Assembly (NCBI GenBank): GCA_937880095.1
Contig: CALFLK010000007.1
Span: 186,001-250,000, forward strand
Origin: an uncultured Faecalibacterium sp.
GTDB taxonomy: Bacteria; Bacillota; Clostridia; Oscillospirales; Ruminococcaceae
Direction of reading: 5' to 3'
Length of the DNA: 64,000 nt
In this document: positions 26,521 through 36,395 of the stretch, piece by piece
Layout: every line of letters begins with the position of its first letter
Position numbering within the stretch: the stretch's first letter is position 1
Notes under the pieces: model-generated
The model's database searches: none
What the model was told of the DNA's origin: nothing
Seen by the model: only the letters and a program-made list of their open reading frames with translations
Position numbers and translations under genes: made by a program

Positions 26521-28344
26521 TTATTGTTCAGGCTCGTCGATGGGTTCTGTTCTGGGATAGCCCTTCAGCGTCAGGATTTCTTCCAAAACCTGCCCACATA
26601 CCGGTGCCGACAATGCGCCACCACCATTGGACCAGCTGTGCGGCTCATCTATACAAATCAGCACCAGATATTGGGGATCATCCGCCGGGGCAACGGCAAC
26701 AAAGCTGGCAATGCGTGCTTTCTCATTTTCGCTGTCCAGCTTTTGGCTGGTGCCGCTTTTTCCGCCGATTCGATACCCCTGCACCTGTGCATTATGTCCG
26801 GTTCCCCCTTTTACAACCTGCTCCATCATTGCGCACATGGCTGCGCTGGCTTCTGGTTTGATAACCTGCCGCACCACAGTTGGTTCCACTTCTTTTACCA
26901 ATTTTCCGTCGGCATCATAGATTTCGCTTACCACATAGGGTTTCATCAGCTTTCCTCCATTGACCACCGCACAAACCGCCGTCGCCATTTGGATATAGCT
27001 GATTTTACTGCTTTGCCCGAAGGAACAGCTGGCAAGCTCTACTGGGCCCATGCGGTCAGCTGTATAATATTCACTCTTCTTCGGTTCGGCGGGCAAATCA
27101 ATTCCGGTTGCGCTGCGCAAACCAAAGTTTGCGAAATAATCGCAGAAAGCCTCCTTACCCAGACGCTGTCCTACCTGAATAAAGCTCTGGTTGCAGCTGT
27201 TCATCAAAGCCTGTGTTAAAGTCTGTGCGCCATGCCGCTTGAAATTTGCACAGTGAAAATGTGTACCTGCCACACTGATGGATTTTCCACAGAAGAAACT
27301 GGTATCCGGTGTCACAGCCCCAGCATCCAATGCTGCTGCGCAGGTAATCAGTTTGAAAACACTACCCGGCTCATATAAATCGCTTACCGCTTTGTTTCGC
27401 CATTGCGTCTGCTGCGCCAACTGCAGTGCTTTGCTGCGATCCTCGCCTGTCAGCGCATCTACCTGCGCACGCACAACCGGGTCGTAAATCACACGGGGCT
27501 GGTTGGGGTCAAATGCAGGTGTGGTACACATTCCCAGTACAGCACCGGTATCCACATCCATCACGATTCCCACAGCACGCTGGTCCACATGATGCTCGGT
27601 AACGGCATATCGGAGCGCATTTTCCAGTGTTCGTTGAATGGGCAATTCAATGGTCAATGTCAAGCTATCCCCTTGTACCGGTGATTGTAACGTTGCATAA
27701 CTTTGTTCCAATGTATAGCCCCAGGCGTTCGCTGCTGTCAGCACAGTTCCTTTTTCACCCGTCAGTGTGCTGTTATACTCCAACTCCAGACCAGCCATTC
27801 CCGCATTATCCACATTGGTAAAACCCAGTACAGAAGCCAGCAATTCCCCTTGCGGGTAATATCGCTTGGTATCTTGATTGATAAAAATGCCGGAAATCTG
27901 GTTTTCGCTGCAAAACGAACGCACAGCATCCGCCGTTTCCCTGTCCACACGATATTTCAGCAAACAGTCATTGGACTTACGGTCATTGAATTTTTTTCTC
28001 ACTTTCTCAGGGTCCAGCTCCAAAATTTCTGCCAGACCCGCCGCTGCTTTCTCTACATCTTCGTCCGCAATTTCCCGCGGTGACGCACGGATCGTCCAAC
28101 AGGTTGCGCTCGTTGCAAGCAATGCACCATCCGCACTGTAAATTTCACCTCTCGCCGCCGGCACCACAGTATCTCGCAGCTGCTGCCCGGCTGCACGCTG
28201 TGCATACCAGACTCCCTGTACAATCTGCAAATGATACAGGCGCATCACCAGACCGCCGAAAATCACAACTACTAAAAGGCAGGACAGCAGCCGCACCCTG
28301 TTTCGCAGAGTACGCTCCACTACTGCGCGCACCAGATACTCCAT
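26521..28344 (-). CDS. Class B penicillin-binding protein (SpoVD/FtsI-like transpeptidase)
   Basis: 607 residues from ATG 28344 (GGAGG 7 nt upstream). Cross-links peptidoglycan peptides outside the membrane. One N-terminal membrane helix (about 18-38), a PBP dimerisation domain (about 50-220, RGEIYSADGALLA), and a transpeptidase domain with SxxK in EPGSVFKL, SxN in SCNQS and KSG in GGKSGTSQK. No PASTA repeats, and it is not next to division genes, so it may be the sporulation SpoVD type or a second FtsI; sequence alone does not decide. Confidence 0.9.
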   Translation of the reverse strand: MEYLVRAVVERTLRNRVRLLSCLLVVVIFGGLVMRLYHLQIVQGVWYAQRAAGQQLRDTVVPAARGEIYSADGALLATSATCWTIRASPREIADEDVEKAAAGLAEILELDPEKVRKKFNDRKSNDCLLKYRVDRETADAVRSFCSENQISGIFINQDTKRYYPQGELLASVLGFTNVDNAGMAGLELEYNSTLTGEKGTVLTAANAWGYTLEQSYATLQSPVQGDSLTLTIELPIQRTLENALRYAVTEHHVDQRAVGIVMDVDTGAVLGMCTTPAFDPNQPRVIYDPVVRAQVDALTGEDRSKALQLAQQTQWRNKAVSDLYEPGSVFKLITCAAALDAGAVTPDTSFFCGKSISVAGTHFHCANFKRHGAQTLTQALMNSCNQSFIQVGQRLGKEAFCDYFANFGLRSATGIDLPAEPKKSEYYTADRMGPVELASCSFGQSSKISYIQMATAVCAVVNGGKLMKPYVVSEIYDADGKLVKEVEPTVVRQVIKPEASAAMCAMMEQVVKGGTGHNAQVQGYRIGGKSGTSQKLDSENEKARIASFVAVAPADDPQYLVLICIDEPHSWSNGGGALSAPVCGQVLEEILTLKGYPRTEPIDEPEQ

Positions 28345-28524
28345 CTCCACACCTCCACAAGGAAAATGTATGCACTGTAATGCGCCAACAGACATTCTTA
28401 CAAAGTTTTCATTCAATATGTATCAATTTGCAGGTTTTCCGTTGTTATTCTTTTGTCATTTATCCGATTTTACTTTTTCCCTATCATTTATTTTGTTTTT
28501 TTCTTATCAAAATTCGACACATTA

Positions 28525-28574
28525 TGCTATAATTTGATTGTTCCTACAGTTTTTATACAGTTTTTGTGTATAAT
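28525..28574 (+). promoter_or_regulatory. Candidate promoters and repeats upstream of the vWA surface protein
   Basis: Extended -10 TGCTATAAT (28525-28533) and a second TATAAT (28569-28574). Between them ACAGTTTTT is repeated 11 bp apart (28546-28554, 28557-28565), and TATACA/TGTATA (28554-28559 / 28667-to-28672 offset by -100, i.e. 28567-28572) forms an inverted repeat overlapping the second -10. This looks like a regulated promoter. The rest of 28345-28655 shows nothing else. Confidence 0.45.
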
Positions 28575-28655
28575 TGTACCAACATTTTTTACACTCTCCC
28601 TCTTTTGGTTCTTTCCAAAAAAGGGACATTCATTACCCGAAGGAGGACATGCTAC

Positions 28656-31600
28656 ATGAAAAAGCAAAAGCTCTGTTATCTCTTCTGCTTGTAGCGGCCA
28701 TGCTGTGTTCCATGTTGCCCCCGCATTTGCGGCAGCACCGGAACCTGTATTGACCTCTGCCGTTGAAGAGGCTGTAACCGATACAGAAACTGTACCGGAA
28801 GAAGCACCGCAGGAAGTTCTGCCCGACGCAACTGCCGAGCCGGCTCCCGAAGATGCTTCTGAACCTGAAGTTGTCATTCCTGCTGAATTGATTCAGCCGG
28901 CGGAGCCTTCTGTTCCGTCTGACGCTGCAAGCGAAGAACTGCCTGCAGACGAAGAAATGGCTACTGAAGAACCCACCGCTGAGGAACCTTCGGCTGAGGA
29001 GCCCGCTCCCAGCACAGAAGGCGTAGCCAAAATCGGCGAAACTACTTATGCAACACTGGATGAAGCTGTCAAGGCAGCTGAAAACGGTGCTGTCATCGAG
29101 GTTCTGGCTGACTGCACGACTGACGGTTTGAACCTGTCCAAGGATCTGACTATTCGCGCTGCTGCAGGTCTGACCGCAAAGCCCACCATCACCTTTGTAA
29201 AAGACGGTATCGCACTGTGGGCTAAGAGCCTGACGTTCGAAGGCTGTAACGTCGAAATGACTCGTGTTGGCTCCACGCCTTATGCAGAATGGCGCTGGAT
29301 GACCATTTGCGGTCAGGCCGGTTCTGCCTTGAATCTGATTGATACAACGATGTCCATGGATGGCCAGGATTTGCCCAGCAACACACACGCAATCTATGCG
29401 GATAACGGCATGAAACTGTTTATGGATCATTCCAAACTGTCCATTATGCAGTATCCGCAGGATGCTCTGGAATGGAACGGCGGCAACTATGATTACAACG
29501 TGGAAATGATTGATTCCACTTATTTGTCTGACCGCAACCGTTCCGGTTTCGCCGGCACTTTCAATGTGAAAGCTACCCGCTCCGTAATTGATGTTATCAA
29601 CAGCTCCGGTAACGGTTCCAATGGTTCCAATTTTCACTTCATCGATTCCAATGTAAATTTCAGCGAAAATGGCTCCCACGGTCTGTCCGTCGGTGCTCTT
29701 ACTGTTGAAAATTCTAATATTAGTATTTACCACAATGGTCTGTGCGGTATTGCTGTAAGTGCTGCAGACGATTTGCTGGTAGACGGTACTTACACACTGA
29801 ATATCGCATACAACTGCTATAAAACCTGGACTGCAAGTTCTGCACTGCGTATGTATGGTGGTAGCCGCAAAGCCCTGATTCAGAGCGGTGCTAAAGTTAT
29901 CATCCACGATAACGAGGCTTCCGGTATGGAAACCTACCGTCCTACCGTATTTGAAGAAGGTGTTGCTCTGGCCATCTTCAACAACCAGATTCTTCGCAAC
30001 GAGTCTAAGGGCACAGACGGCATGGGCGGCGGTATTTACACCTACCGCGCACTCACTCTGCCTTCCAACGCCGTGATCCGTAACAACCACGCACTCACTT
30101 GCGGCGATGATATTTACTGCCACCCGGAGGAAGGTCAGATCACCTTTGGTAAAGTCGGTACTGACTGGGCTCTGGATGGCGCACCCGACTGCGAACACGC
30201 AATCGATGGCTGGTATGACGACTCCGTAGGCGCTCGCTGGTCTGCACATAGCAAACCGGTTCACGCAGAAGTCTTCCACGAAGACGAATTTGACGAAACT
30301 ACCGGTCTGACCACTGTGAAGGGTGAGCTGAGCCTGAAGGCTGCACACAAGCTATCTGCACTGCCCCCGGTATATCCCGATCAGCCGGATGTTCCCTCTT
30401 GGGAAATTTCCAAGTCCAAGTCCGCAACCGAGCTGGACGAAAACTTCGAATCCCGCGTAACCTTGTCTCTGCCTTCTGCTGAACAGAATCTGATGACTGA
30501 TATCGTTTTCGTCTTTGATAAGTCCAGCTGCAGCGAACCGGTTCGCAAAGAAGTCAGCAAAATGCTGACTCAGCTTTATACCCATGCAGAAGAAAGCGGT
30601 GCAAGCATCAAGATCGGTGCTGTAAAGTTCCGTGGAAACGCACCTGAATTTGCACTGCGCGAACTGAACAGCACTACCAAAGACGAGCTGACCAAATTCT
30701 TGACCATTCCTCCGCTGGTAGGCGGTTCCAACATGAGCATGGGTCTGCTGGCAGGCGAAAAGATGCTGGACGCAGATACCTCTGTGGATAACAGCCGCAA
30801 ATATCTGATTCTGGTAAGTGACGGCATCACTTATATCTGGGATGACGAAAACACGCCGGAACAAGAAAATCCGGGCATTAACTTCTCCAACGTTGATTTC
30901 ACCAACAAGCCTTTCCTGGCAAGCCCGGATGGTTGGGATGTCAAGCATGGTAACGGATATGTACCTGCAGACTGGAATCAGGAACTGCAGCAGATCGGTC
31001 TGCTCGTGAATGATTCCATCCAGCAGAAGAGCAGCACTTATGTGCGCCATTCCGATATTTCCAAAAAGCCTTTTGTAAAGCCCGACGAACAGTCGAAATA
31101 TGCTTCCACCGTTGACGTTGCTCTGTTCAAGTCCTATCAGGCATACCAGAACATTAGTGCAAAGTACAACACCTTTGCCGTTGTGAGCGGTCGTGAAAGT
31201 GATATGGCTGCCTATCCGTATGGCGCTTCCTTTATGAAGTTCTTGGCAAACAATAAGGACGTCACCTTCGAAAACATCGAAAAAGAAATCCTGTACCTGC
31301 TGGATGCCGGCTCTACGGTAGTAGACGTGATTGGCTACGGCAAGGACAACAAGGGCAACGATTACAACATGGACTTCGTTGCTGATGCCTCCAAGCTGAA
31401 CCTGACTGTCGGCGAAACCGCTTTGACTGCTGAGGCAGTTGAAATCGAGCCGGATGCATTCTTCACCGAGCACAAGTTTGAAACCGCACGTTTCGGCTTT
31501 GGCAAGAACGAGAACGGCACCTACGACTACGTTGTACACTACTACGCAAACGGCAAGGATGGCCACTCTGATGAGTGCTTTGTCTGGGACATCAATGTTC

Positions 31601-32075
31601 CGGTGAGCAACTTTGCTCCGGTCCAGCTGACTTACTCCGTTAAGCTGACCAATCCGCAGACTGTGGAAGGCACCTACGGCGAATACGACCAGTTCGGTAC
31701 CAACCACAAGGATGCACTTTACACCAACGAAAGCGCAACCATCTTCCCCGTTGACAGCAACGGTCTGGCTGGCGTACCTGAGCTGTTCGAGAAGCCTACC
31801 GTTTCTTATACGGTCGCAGCTGCTCCTACTCCCCACCCGTCGAGCCCACTCCCACGCCGGTCGACCCGACTCCTACTCCTACTCCTACTCCTACGCCTGA
31901 AGTAAAGCCGGAACCCACACCGGCTCCTACCGCTGCACCCACTGCTGTTCCTCAGAATAACGGCAATGGTACAAATACCGGCGACACCACAAACATGAAC
32001 CTGTGGTTCTCTATGATGACGCTGTGCGCTATGGGTGCTGCTGGTGCTTGGGTGATTTCCAAGAAATCCCGCTAA
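28656..32075 (+). pseudogene. Large cell-surface protein with beta-helix and vWA domains, frameshifted
   Basis: About 1,140 residues if repaired. AAGGAGG 9 nt before ATG 28656; the signal peptide is split over three frames: a base is missing in A5 (28659-28663) and in C5 (28718-28722), after which PAFAAAPEPV and the main frame run to about 31830. There a third one-base loss near CCCC (31831-31834) throws off a Thr-Pro stalk (PTPTPVDPTPTP) and a terminal membrane helix with KKSR tail. Domains: Glu/Pro/Ala-rich linker (28780-29020), parallel beta-helix-like region (29030-30120), vWA domain (30480-30850) with a variant MIDAS DKSSC, further beta-rich modules. The sorting signal reads NTGD rather than LPXTG. 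Probably an adhesin. A nonfunctional allele, a slippage-off state or assembly errors are possible. Confidence 0.75.
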
Positions 32076-32098
32076 TCCGGTAACGTAAAGCAAACGAT

Positions 32099-32137
32099 AA
32101 AATAAGAGCCTCACCAATTTGGTGAGGCTCTTATTTT
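32099..32137. terminator. Bidirectional terminator between the surface protein and ktrA
   Basis: Near-perfect 19-bp inverted repeat (32099-32117 / 32119-32137) flanked by A4 and T4, between convergent genes. Confidence 0.9.
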
Positions 32138-32189
32138 ATACTTTATTGTATTCTGTTTATAGGCTCATATGCGCCGCTATGCAAAAAAA

Positions 32190-32837
32190 TCAAATGTGGA
32201 AGTACTGCTGAATTTCCTTTTCGTGACCCAGCACCAGAATGCTCTTTTCTGCATCCAGAATCGTGTCTGCGCTGACGCTCATATCCCATTTGCCCTTTTC
32301 CTTGATGCCCAAGATATTGATGCCGTACTTCTTGCGGATATCCAGCTGAACAACCGTCTTGCCAACCCAATTTTCGGGGATGTCCAGCTCAAAGATTGCG
32401 TAATCGTGATCCAGTTCAATGTAATCCAAAACGTGATCAGAAGCGCAGCGAATTGCCGTCCAGGTAGCCAGCTGCTTTTCGGGATAAACGACCTCATCTG
32501 CACCGTTGCGCAGCAAAAACTTTTCCTGTACGCCGGTAGCTGCACGAGCGATGACCTTGCGTGCGCCGTACTCTTTCAGCAGAGATGCCGTTTCCAGAGA
32601 ATTCTGGAAGTTATCACCAATCGTGACGATACATACATCGAAGTTTCGGATGCCCAGAGAGGACAGGAAATCCTCATTGGTGCTGTCGCCAATCTGTGCG
32701 TTGGTAACAAAGGACAGTGCAGAGTTAACACGCTCTTCGTCAATGTCAATCGCCAGAATCTCATGTCCCATATCGTACAACTTCATTGCAATGTGGCGGC
32801 CGAATCTGCCCAGACCAATCAACAAAATAGATTTCAT
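32190..32837 (-). CDS. ktrA: Potassium uptake regulatory subunit, TrkA/KtrA family
   Basis: 215 residues: RCK_N domain with LIGLGRFGRHIA (about 5-16) for NAD/ATP-type nucleotides and acidic DIDEERV, then RCK_C domain (about 135-215). Forms the cytoplasmic gating ring of the potassium channel-transporter encoded by the gene just upstream; gap 17 nt. In Bacillota the RCK_C domain of such proteins often binds cyclic di-AMP. Ends at the bidirectional terminator. Confidence 0.92.
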   Translation of the reverse strand: MKSILLIGLGRFGRHIAMKLYDMGHEILAIDIDEERVNSALSFVTNAQIGDSTNEDFLSSLGIRNFDVCIVTIGDNFQNSLETASLLKEYGARKVIARAATGVQEKFLLRNGADEVVYPEKQLATWTAIRCASDHVLDYIELDHDYAIFELDIPENWVGKTVVQLDIRKKYGINILGIKEKGKWDMSVSADTILDAEKSILVLGHEKEIQQYFHI

Positions 32838-32854
32838 TTTCTTTTCTCCTTTTA

Positions 32855-34183
32855 TTAACCCACAGTCAGCTTTTCCTGCGGCAATCTTGCCGTTGTGTTC
32901 TTATTACCAACCAGTGTTGCAAATACCAGTGTCAAACCACCTACACGACCCAGATACATCAGAATAATCAGGATACTTCTGGAAATCATGCTCAGCTCCG
33001 GTGTAATGCCCAGCGTCAGACCAACCGTACCAACAGCAGAAGCCGTTTCAAACAAGCAGGTCAGCAGCGGTAAACCTTCGATTGTACTGATAATCAAACC
33101 ACCTGTTACAAACATGGTGATATACATTGTTACAATCGTACCAGCCGTGCGGACAGTTTCGTGGTCGATGCGACGGCCGAAAAACTGTGTGTGCTCTTTG
33201 CGAGAGAATACCGACATTGCCGTTGACAGCATAACGGCCAGCGTTGTGTTTTTCATACCGCCTGCGGTAGATGCAGGTGCACCACCAACCAGCATCAGGA
33301 TAATCATGATAAACACACCGGTTTCGCTCAAAAGGGTCAAATCTGCGGTATTAAAGCCTGCTGTACGGGGCGTAACAGCCTGGAACAAAGAAGCCCAGAT
33401 TCGCTGACCCAGCGGCATACCACCAAATTCAAAGAAGAAGAAATAAACAGTCGGCAAGCTGATCAGCAATGCCGTTGCAACCAGAATGATTTTGCTCTGC
33501 ATCCGAAAACGCTTGAAGTGCAGCTTATGGGTTGCAAAATCTTCCCAGGTAGAAAAGCCAATACCGCCGATGATGATCAGACCCATGATGGCGATATTGA
33601 TTGCAGGGTTTGTGATGTAGTACGTCAGCGACGAATACTGCTGTCTGGTACCCATCAGGTCGAAGCCCGCATTACAGAATGCGGAAATCGAATGGAACAC
33701 ACTGTACCAGATACCCTTCAAAAAGCCCATCTCTTTGCAGAATACCGGTGCCATAATGCTGGCACCAATCAACTCAAAGATAAATGTCATTCGGATGATA
33801 AATCCGGTCAGTCGGACGATACCGCCCATTTTAGGTGCCGAAATCGACTCCTGCATCAGGCTGCGCTGCCGCAAACCAATTCTGCGTCCAGACAAAACAG
33901 CCAGTGCAACCGCAATGGTGACAACACCCATACCGCCGATCTGAATCAGCATCAGGATGATCATCTGACCAAAGGTTGACCAATAGGTTGCGGTATCTCT
34001 TACGATCAAACCTGTAACACACACGGCTGATGTCGCAGTGAACAAGCCATCTGCAAAAGTCGCTCCCTGACCATCCTGTGTTGCGATTGGCAAGGTTAGC
34101 AGCAATGCGCCGAACAAGATGACAGCAGCAAATCCGATAATAATGATTTGCGCTGACGAAAGTTGTTTCAGCTTTTTCTTCAT
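32855..34183 (-). CDS. ktrB: Potassium uptake membrane subunit, TrkH/KtrB family
   Basis: 442 residues from ATG 34183 (GGAGG 10 nt upstream). Four channel-like repeats; the filter segments are TSAVCVTGL (about 55), SAFCNAGFD, VTPRTAGFNT and ASAVGTVGLT, each with the expected Gly that coordinates potassium. About ten membrane helices. Works with KtrA to import potassium, often with sodium coupling. First gene of ktrB-ktrA. A small GGACC/GGTCC hairpin precedes the ribosome site. I looked for a ydaO-type cyclic-di-AMP riboswitch, but only about 130 nt separate it from the tRNA terminator and no such motif is visible. Confidence 0.92.
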   Translation of the reverse strand: MKKKLKQLSSAQIIIIGFAAVILFGALLLTLPIATQDGQGATFADGLFTATSAVCVTGLIVRDTATYWSTFGQMIILMLIQIGGMGVVTIAVALAVLSGRRIGLRQRSLMQESISAPKMGGIVRLTGFIIRMTFIFELIGASIMAPVFCKEMGFLKGIWYSVFHSISAFCNAGFDLMGTRQQYSSLTYYITNPAINIAIMGLIIIGGIGFSTWEDFATHKLHFKRFRMQSKIILVATALLISLPTVYFFFFEFGGMPLGQRIWASLFQAVTPRTAGFNTADLTLLSETGVFIMIILMLVGGAPASTAGGMKNTTLAVMLSTAMSVFSRKEHTQFFGRRIDHETVRTAGTIVTMYITMFVTGGLIISTIEGLPLLTCLFETASAVGTVGLTLGITPELSMISRSILIILMYLGRVGGLTLVFATLVGNKNTTARLPQEKLTVG

Positions 34184-34313
34184 TTTCTTCACACCTCCGG
34201 ACCCGCTCGGTCCCGAATTTTCCCGGAACAGACCTTCGCCCCCCCGTATTTTGCCGATTTCTGCAAAATGCTGCAGCAAAGAAAAGCCCATTCCTTTTCC
34301 AAATCTGAAAAAA

Positions 34314-34339
34314 AAAGCAGAACCTCTCGGTTCTGCTTT
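34314..34339 (-). terminator. Terminator of the tRNA-Asn gene
   Basis: 11-bp stem AAAGCAGAACC (34314-34324 / 34329-34339) with a 4-nt loop; on the minus strand it directly follows the CCA end and is followed by a T run. Confidence 0.85.
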
Positions 34340-34340
34340 A

Positions 34341-34417
34341 TGGCGCCTTTTGCCTGACTCGAACAGGCGACCCTCTGATTAACAGTCAGATGCTCTAACC
34401 GACTGAGCTAAAAAGGC
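34341..34417 (-). tRNA. tRNA-Asn (GTT)
   Basis: 77-nt cloverleaf on the minus strand: acceptor GCCTTTT (34411-34417) pairs with AAAAGGC (34345-34351), D-arm AGCTCAGTCGGTTAGAGC, anticodon loop CTGTTAA with anticodon GTT, T-loop GTTCGAGTC, discriminator G and encoded CCA (34341-34343). Single tRNA with its own terminator. Confidence 0.96.
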
Positions 34418-34574
34418 ATGTCTGCGTTGGACTACGCCACGAATTATAGCATCATTTTCTGAACAATGCAATAGTTTATACAACTTTTTTTAATTTTTTT
34501 GACATGATTTTTTTCTTTCCTTTTATATAGGAAATAATCCGCACTTTTTGTGCATCTTTCCATTTGTTAAATGC

Positions 34575-34604
34575 TTGACAGTCCTTTTCTTTGTGTGGTA
34601 TAGT
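34575..34604 (+). promoter_or_regulatory. Promoter of the iron alcohol dehydrogenase
   Basis: TTGACA (34575-34580), 18 nt, TATAGT (34599-34604), 79 nt before ATG 34683. The region between the tRNA and this gene shows nothing else. Confidence 0.7.
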
Positions 34605-34682
34605 AAGTGTTGCCGGGTTTGTTACCAATTTATCAAACTCGCTGAATTGTATTTTAATTTTAATATTTGGAGGATATGGACT

Positions 34683-35900
34683 ATGGCAAGATTTACTCTC
34701 CCCCGTGACGTATACCACGGCAAGGGTGCTCTGGAAGAGCTGAAGAATCTGAAAGGCAAAAAAGCAATCGTCTGTGTTGGCGGCGGTTCTATGAAGCGCA
34801 ATGGCTTCCTGGATCGTGCTGTGGATTACCTGAAGCAGGCTGGCATGGAAGTTCAGCTGTTCGAGGGTATCGAGTCTGACCCCTCTGTTGATACCGTTAT
34901 GAAGGGCGCAGCTGCTATGACCGAGTTTGGTCCTGACTGGATCGTCGCTATGGGCGGCGGTTCTCCCATCGACGCAGCTAAGGCTATGTGGATCAAGTAC
35001 GAGTACCCTGAGATCACCTTCCCCGAAATGTGCAAGGTGTTCGGTATTCCTGAGCTGCGCCAGAAGGCACACTTCGTTGCAATTCCTTCTACCTCCGGTA
35101 CTGCTACCGAGGTTACCGCATTCTCCATCATCACCGACTACAAGAACGGCATCAAGTACCCGATTGCTGACTTCGAGATCACTCCCGACGTCGCTATCGT
35201 TGATCCCGATCTGGCTGAGACCATGCCCAAGAAGCTGGTTGCTCACACCGGTATGGACGCTCTGACCCACGCAATCGAAGCTTACGTTTCTACCGCAAAC
35301 TGCGATTACACCGATGCTCTGGCTCTGCACGCTATCAAGATGATTCAGCGCGACCTGATCGGTTCTTACAACGGCAATATGGAAAAGCGCGACAGCATGC
35401 ACAACGCACAGTGCCTGGCTGGTATGGCATTCTCCAACGCTCTGCTGGGTATTGTCCACTCCATGGCTCACAAGACCGGTGCAATCTTCCAGGATTACGG
35501 CGCACACATCATCCACGGTGCTGCAAATGCAATGTACCTGCCTAAGGTCATCGCTTTCAACGCTAAGGACGAGACCGCTAAGAAGCGTTACGGCGTGATC
35601 GCTGATTACATGGGTCTGGGCGGCAGCAATGATGATGAGAAGGTCCAGCTGCTGATCAAGTTCGTTCGCGGCATGAACGACGAGCTGAACATCCCCCACT
35701 GCATCAAGAACTACGGTGCAGATTCTTACCCCTGCGAGCAGGGCTTTGTTCCGGAAGAAGTCTTCCTGGAGCGCCTGCCTGACATCGCAAAGAACGCTAT
35801 CGCAGATGCTTGCACCGGCTCTAACCCCCGTCAGCCCTCTCAGGAGGAGATGGAGAAGCTGCTGAAGTGCTGCTACTACGATCTGGACGTTGATTTCTAA
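34683..35900 (+). CDS. Iron-containing alcohol dehydrogenase (type III)
   Basis: 405 residues from ATG 34683 with GGAGG 9 nt upstream. Reversible NAD(P)H-dependent aldehyde/alcohol interconversion, probably in fermentative redox balance. Seen: nucleotide-binding GGGSMKRNG and GGGSPIDAAKA, STSGTATEVT, and the metal ligands Asp and His in MDALTHAIEAY, His in IVHSMAHK and His in HGAANA. Length is normal for single-domain members (butanol dehydrogenase-like). Very strong codon bias and a near-consensus promoter suggest high expression. Monocistronic. The physiological alcohol (ethanol, butanol, other) is not readable. Confidence 0.93.
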   Translation: MARFTLPRDVYHGKGALEELKNLKGKKAIVCVGGGSMKRNGFLDRAVDYLKQAGMEVQLFEGIESDPSVDTVMKGAAAMTEFGPDWIVAMGGGSPIDAAKAMWIKYEYPEITFPEMCKVFGIPELRQKAHFVAIPSTSGTATEVTAFSIITDYKNGIKYPIADFEITPDVAIVDPDLAETMPKKLVAHTGMDALTHAIEAYVSTANCDYTDALALHAIKMIQRDLIGSYNGNMEKRDSMHNAQCLAGMAFSNALLGIVHSMAHKTGAIFQDYGAHIIHGAANAMYLPKVIAFNAKDETAKKRYGVIADYMGLGGSNDDEKVQLLIKFVRGMNDELNIPHCIKNYGADSYPCEQGFVPEEVFLERLPDIAKNAIADACTGSNPRQPSQEEMEKLLKCCYYDLDVDF

Positions 35901-35930
35901 TTCCGCCTTCCTTTTACTTTTTCATACCAT

Positions 35931-35974
35931 AGCAAAGGCAGCTGTTTCCCATCCGGGAGATGGCTGCTTTTGCT
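35931..35974 (+). terminator. Terminator after the alcohol dehydrogenase
   Basis: Interrupted hairpin, outer arms AGCAAAGGCAGC / GCTGCTTTTGCT (35931-35942 / 35963-35974) with an inner TCCC/GGGA stem. Confidence 0.7.
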
Positions 35975-36049
35975 TGTTAGGATTTGCGCTTACCTTTATA
36001 TATAATAGCGTTTTATTCTACGTTTTTCGCTTAGCAGGGGTGAAATTGC

Positions 36050-36078
36050 TTGACTTTTCTGCTATTTTATGTTAGCAT
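36050..36078 (+). promoter_or_regulatory. Promoter of the SCIFF peptide gene
   Basis: TTGACT (36050-36055), 17 nt, TAGCAT (36073-36078), 80 nt before ATG 36159. Confidence 0.55.
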
Positions 36079-36158
36079 TTCTAAACAGTGAATTAAATTT
36101 TCGCATTGCAGGATTTGTCAAAAACCCGCGCAATGCGGCGAGATGGGAGATTTGTATT

Positions 36159-36305
36159 ATGGAAAGAATCAAGACTCTTGAGACCCGTAACCTGTGCGAG
36201 AGCGCAAAGAACGGCGGCTGCGGCGAGTGCCAGACTTCTTGCCAGTCTGCTTGCAAGACCAGCTGCGGTGTTGCTAACCAGAAGTGCGAGAACGCTGATA
36301 AGTAA
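36159..36305 (+). CDS. scfA: SCIFF ranthipeptide precursor
   Basis: 48 residues. Matches the SCIFF family (six cysteines in forty-five residues), ribosomally made peptides whose cysteines are joined by radical-SAM chemistry to non-alpha carbons of acceptor residues (ranthipeptides). Seen: leader MERIKTLETRNL, then the hallmark core CGECQTSCQSACKTSC. It has Cys at 13, 21, 24, 28, 32, 36 and 43, i.e. the six family cysteines plus one in the leader-proximal part. ATG 36159 has GGGAGA about 11 nt upstream. Its maturase follows after a terminator-like hairpin. Too short for many gene finders. The role in the cell is not settled; quorum-type signalling has been proposed for related peptides. Confidence 0.93.
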   Translation: MERIKTLETRNLCESAKNGGCGECQTSCQSACKTSCGVANQKCENADK

Positions 36306-36318
36306 TCAGTTTTCTATC

Positions 36319-36352
36319 AAAAAGGTGCCGCCGTTTCAGGCGGCACCTTTTT
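36319..36352 (+). terminator. Intercistronic hairpin between scfA and scfB
   Basis: Perfect 14-bp stem AAAAAGGTGCCGCC (36319-36332 / 36339-36352), 6-nt loop, T-run. It is a complete intrinsic terminator with no promoter visible between it and scfB at 36396, so partial read-through would make much more peptide than enzyme. Confidence 0.85.
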
Positions 36353-36395
36353 CTGTCTATATTCTCATTATCCCAAATAACGGAGGAACCTTTTT

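Noticed and set aside
34184..34313. Cyclic-di-AMP (ydaO) riboswitch ahead of ktrB
   Set aside because: Only about 130 nt are available and the conserved ydaO core is not visible; only a 5-bp hairpin near the ribosome site is seen.
36319..36352. Reading the hairpin as the end of an independent scfA transcript with scfB separately promoted
   Set aside because: No -35/-10 pair is present in the 43 nt before scfB, so read-through is more likely.
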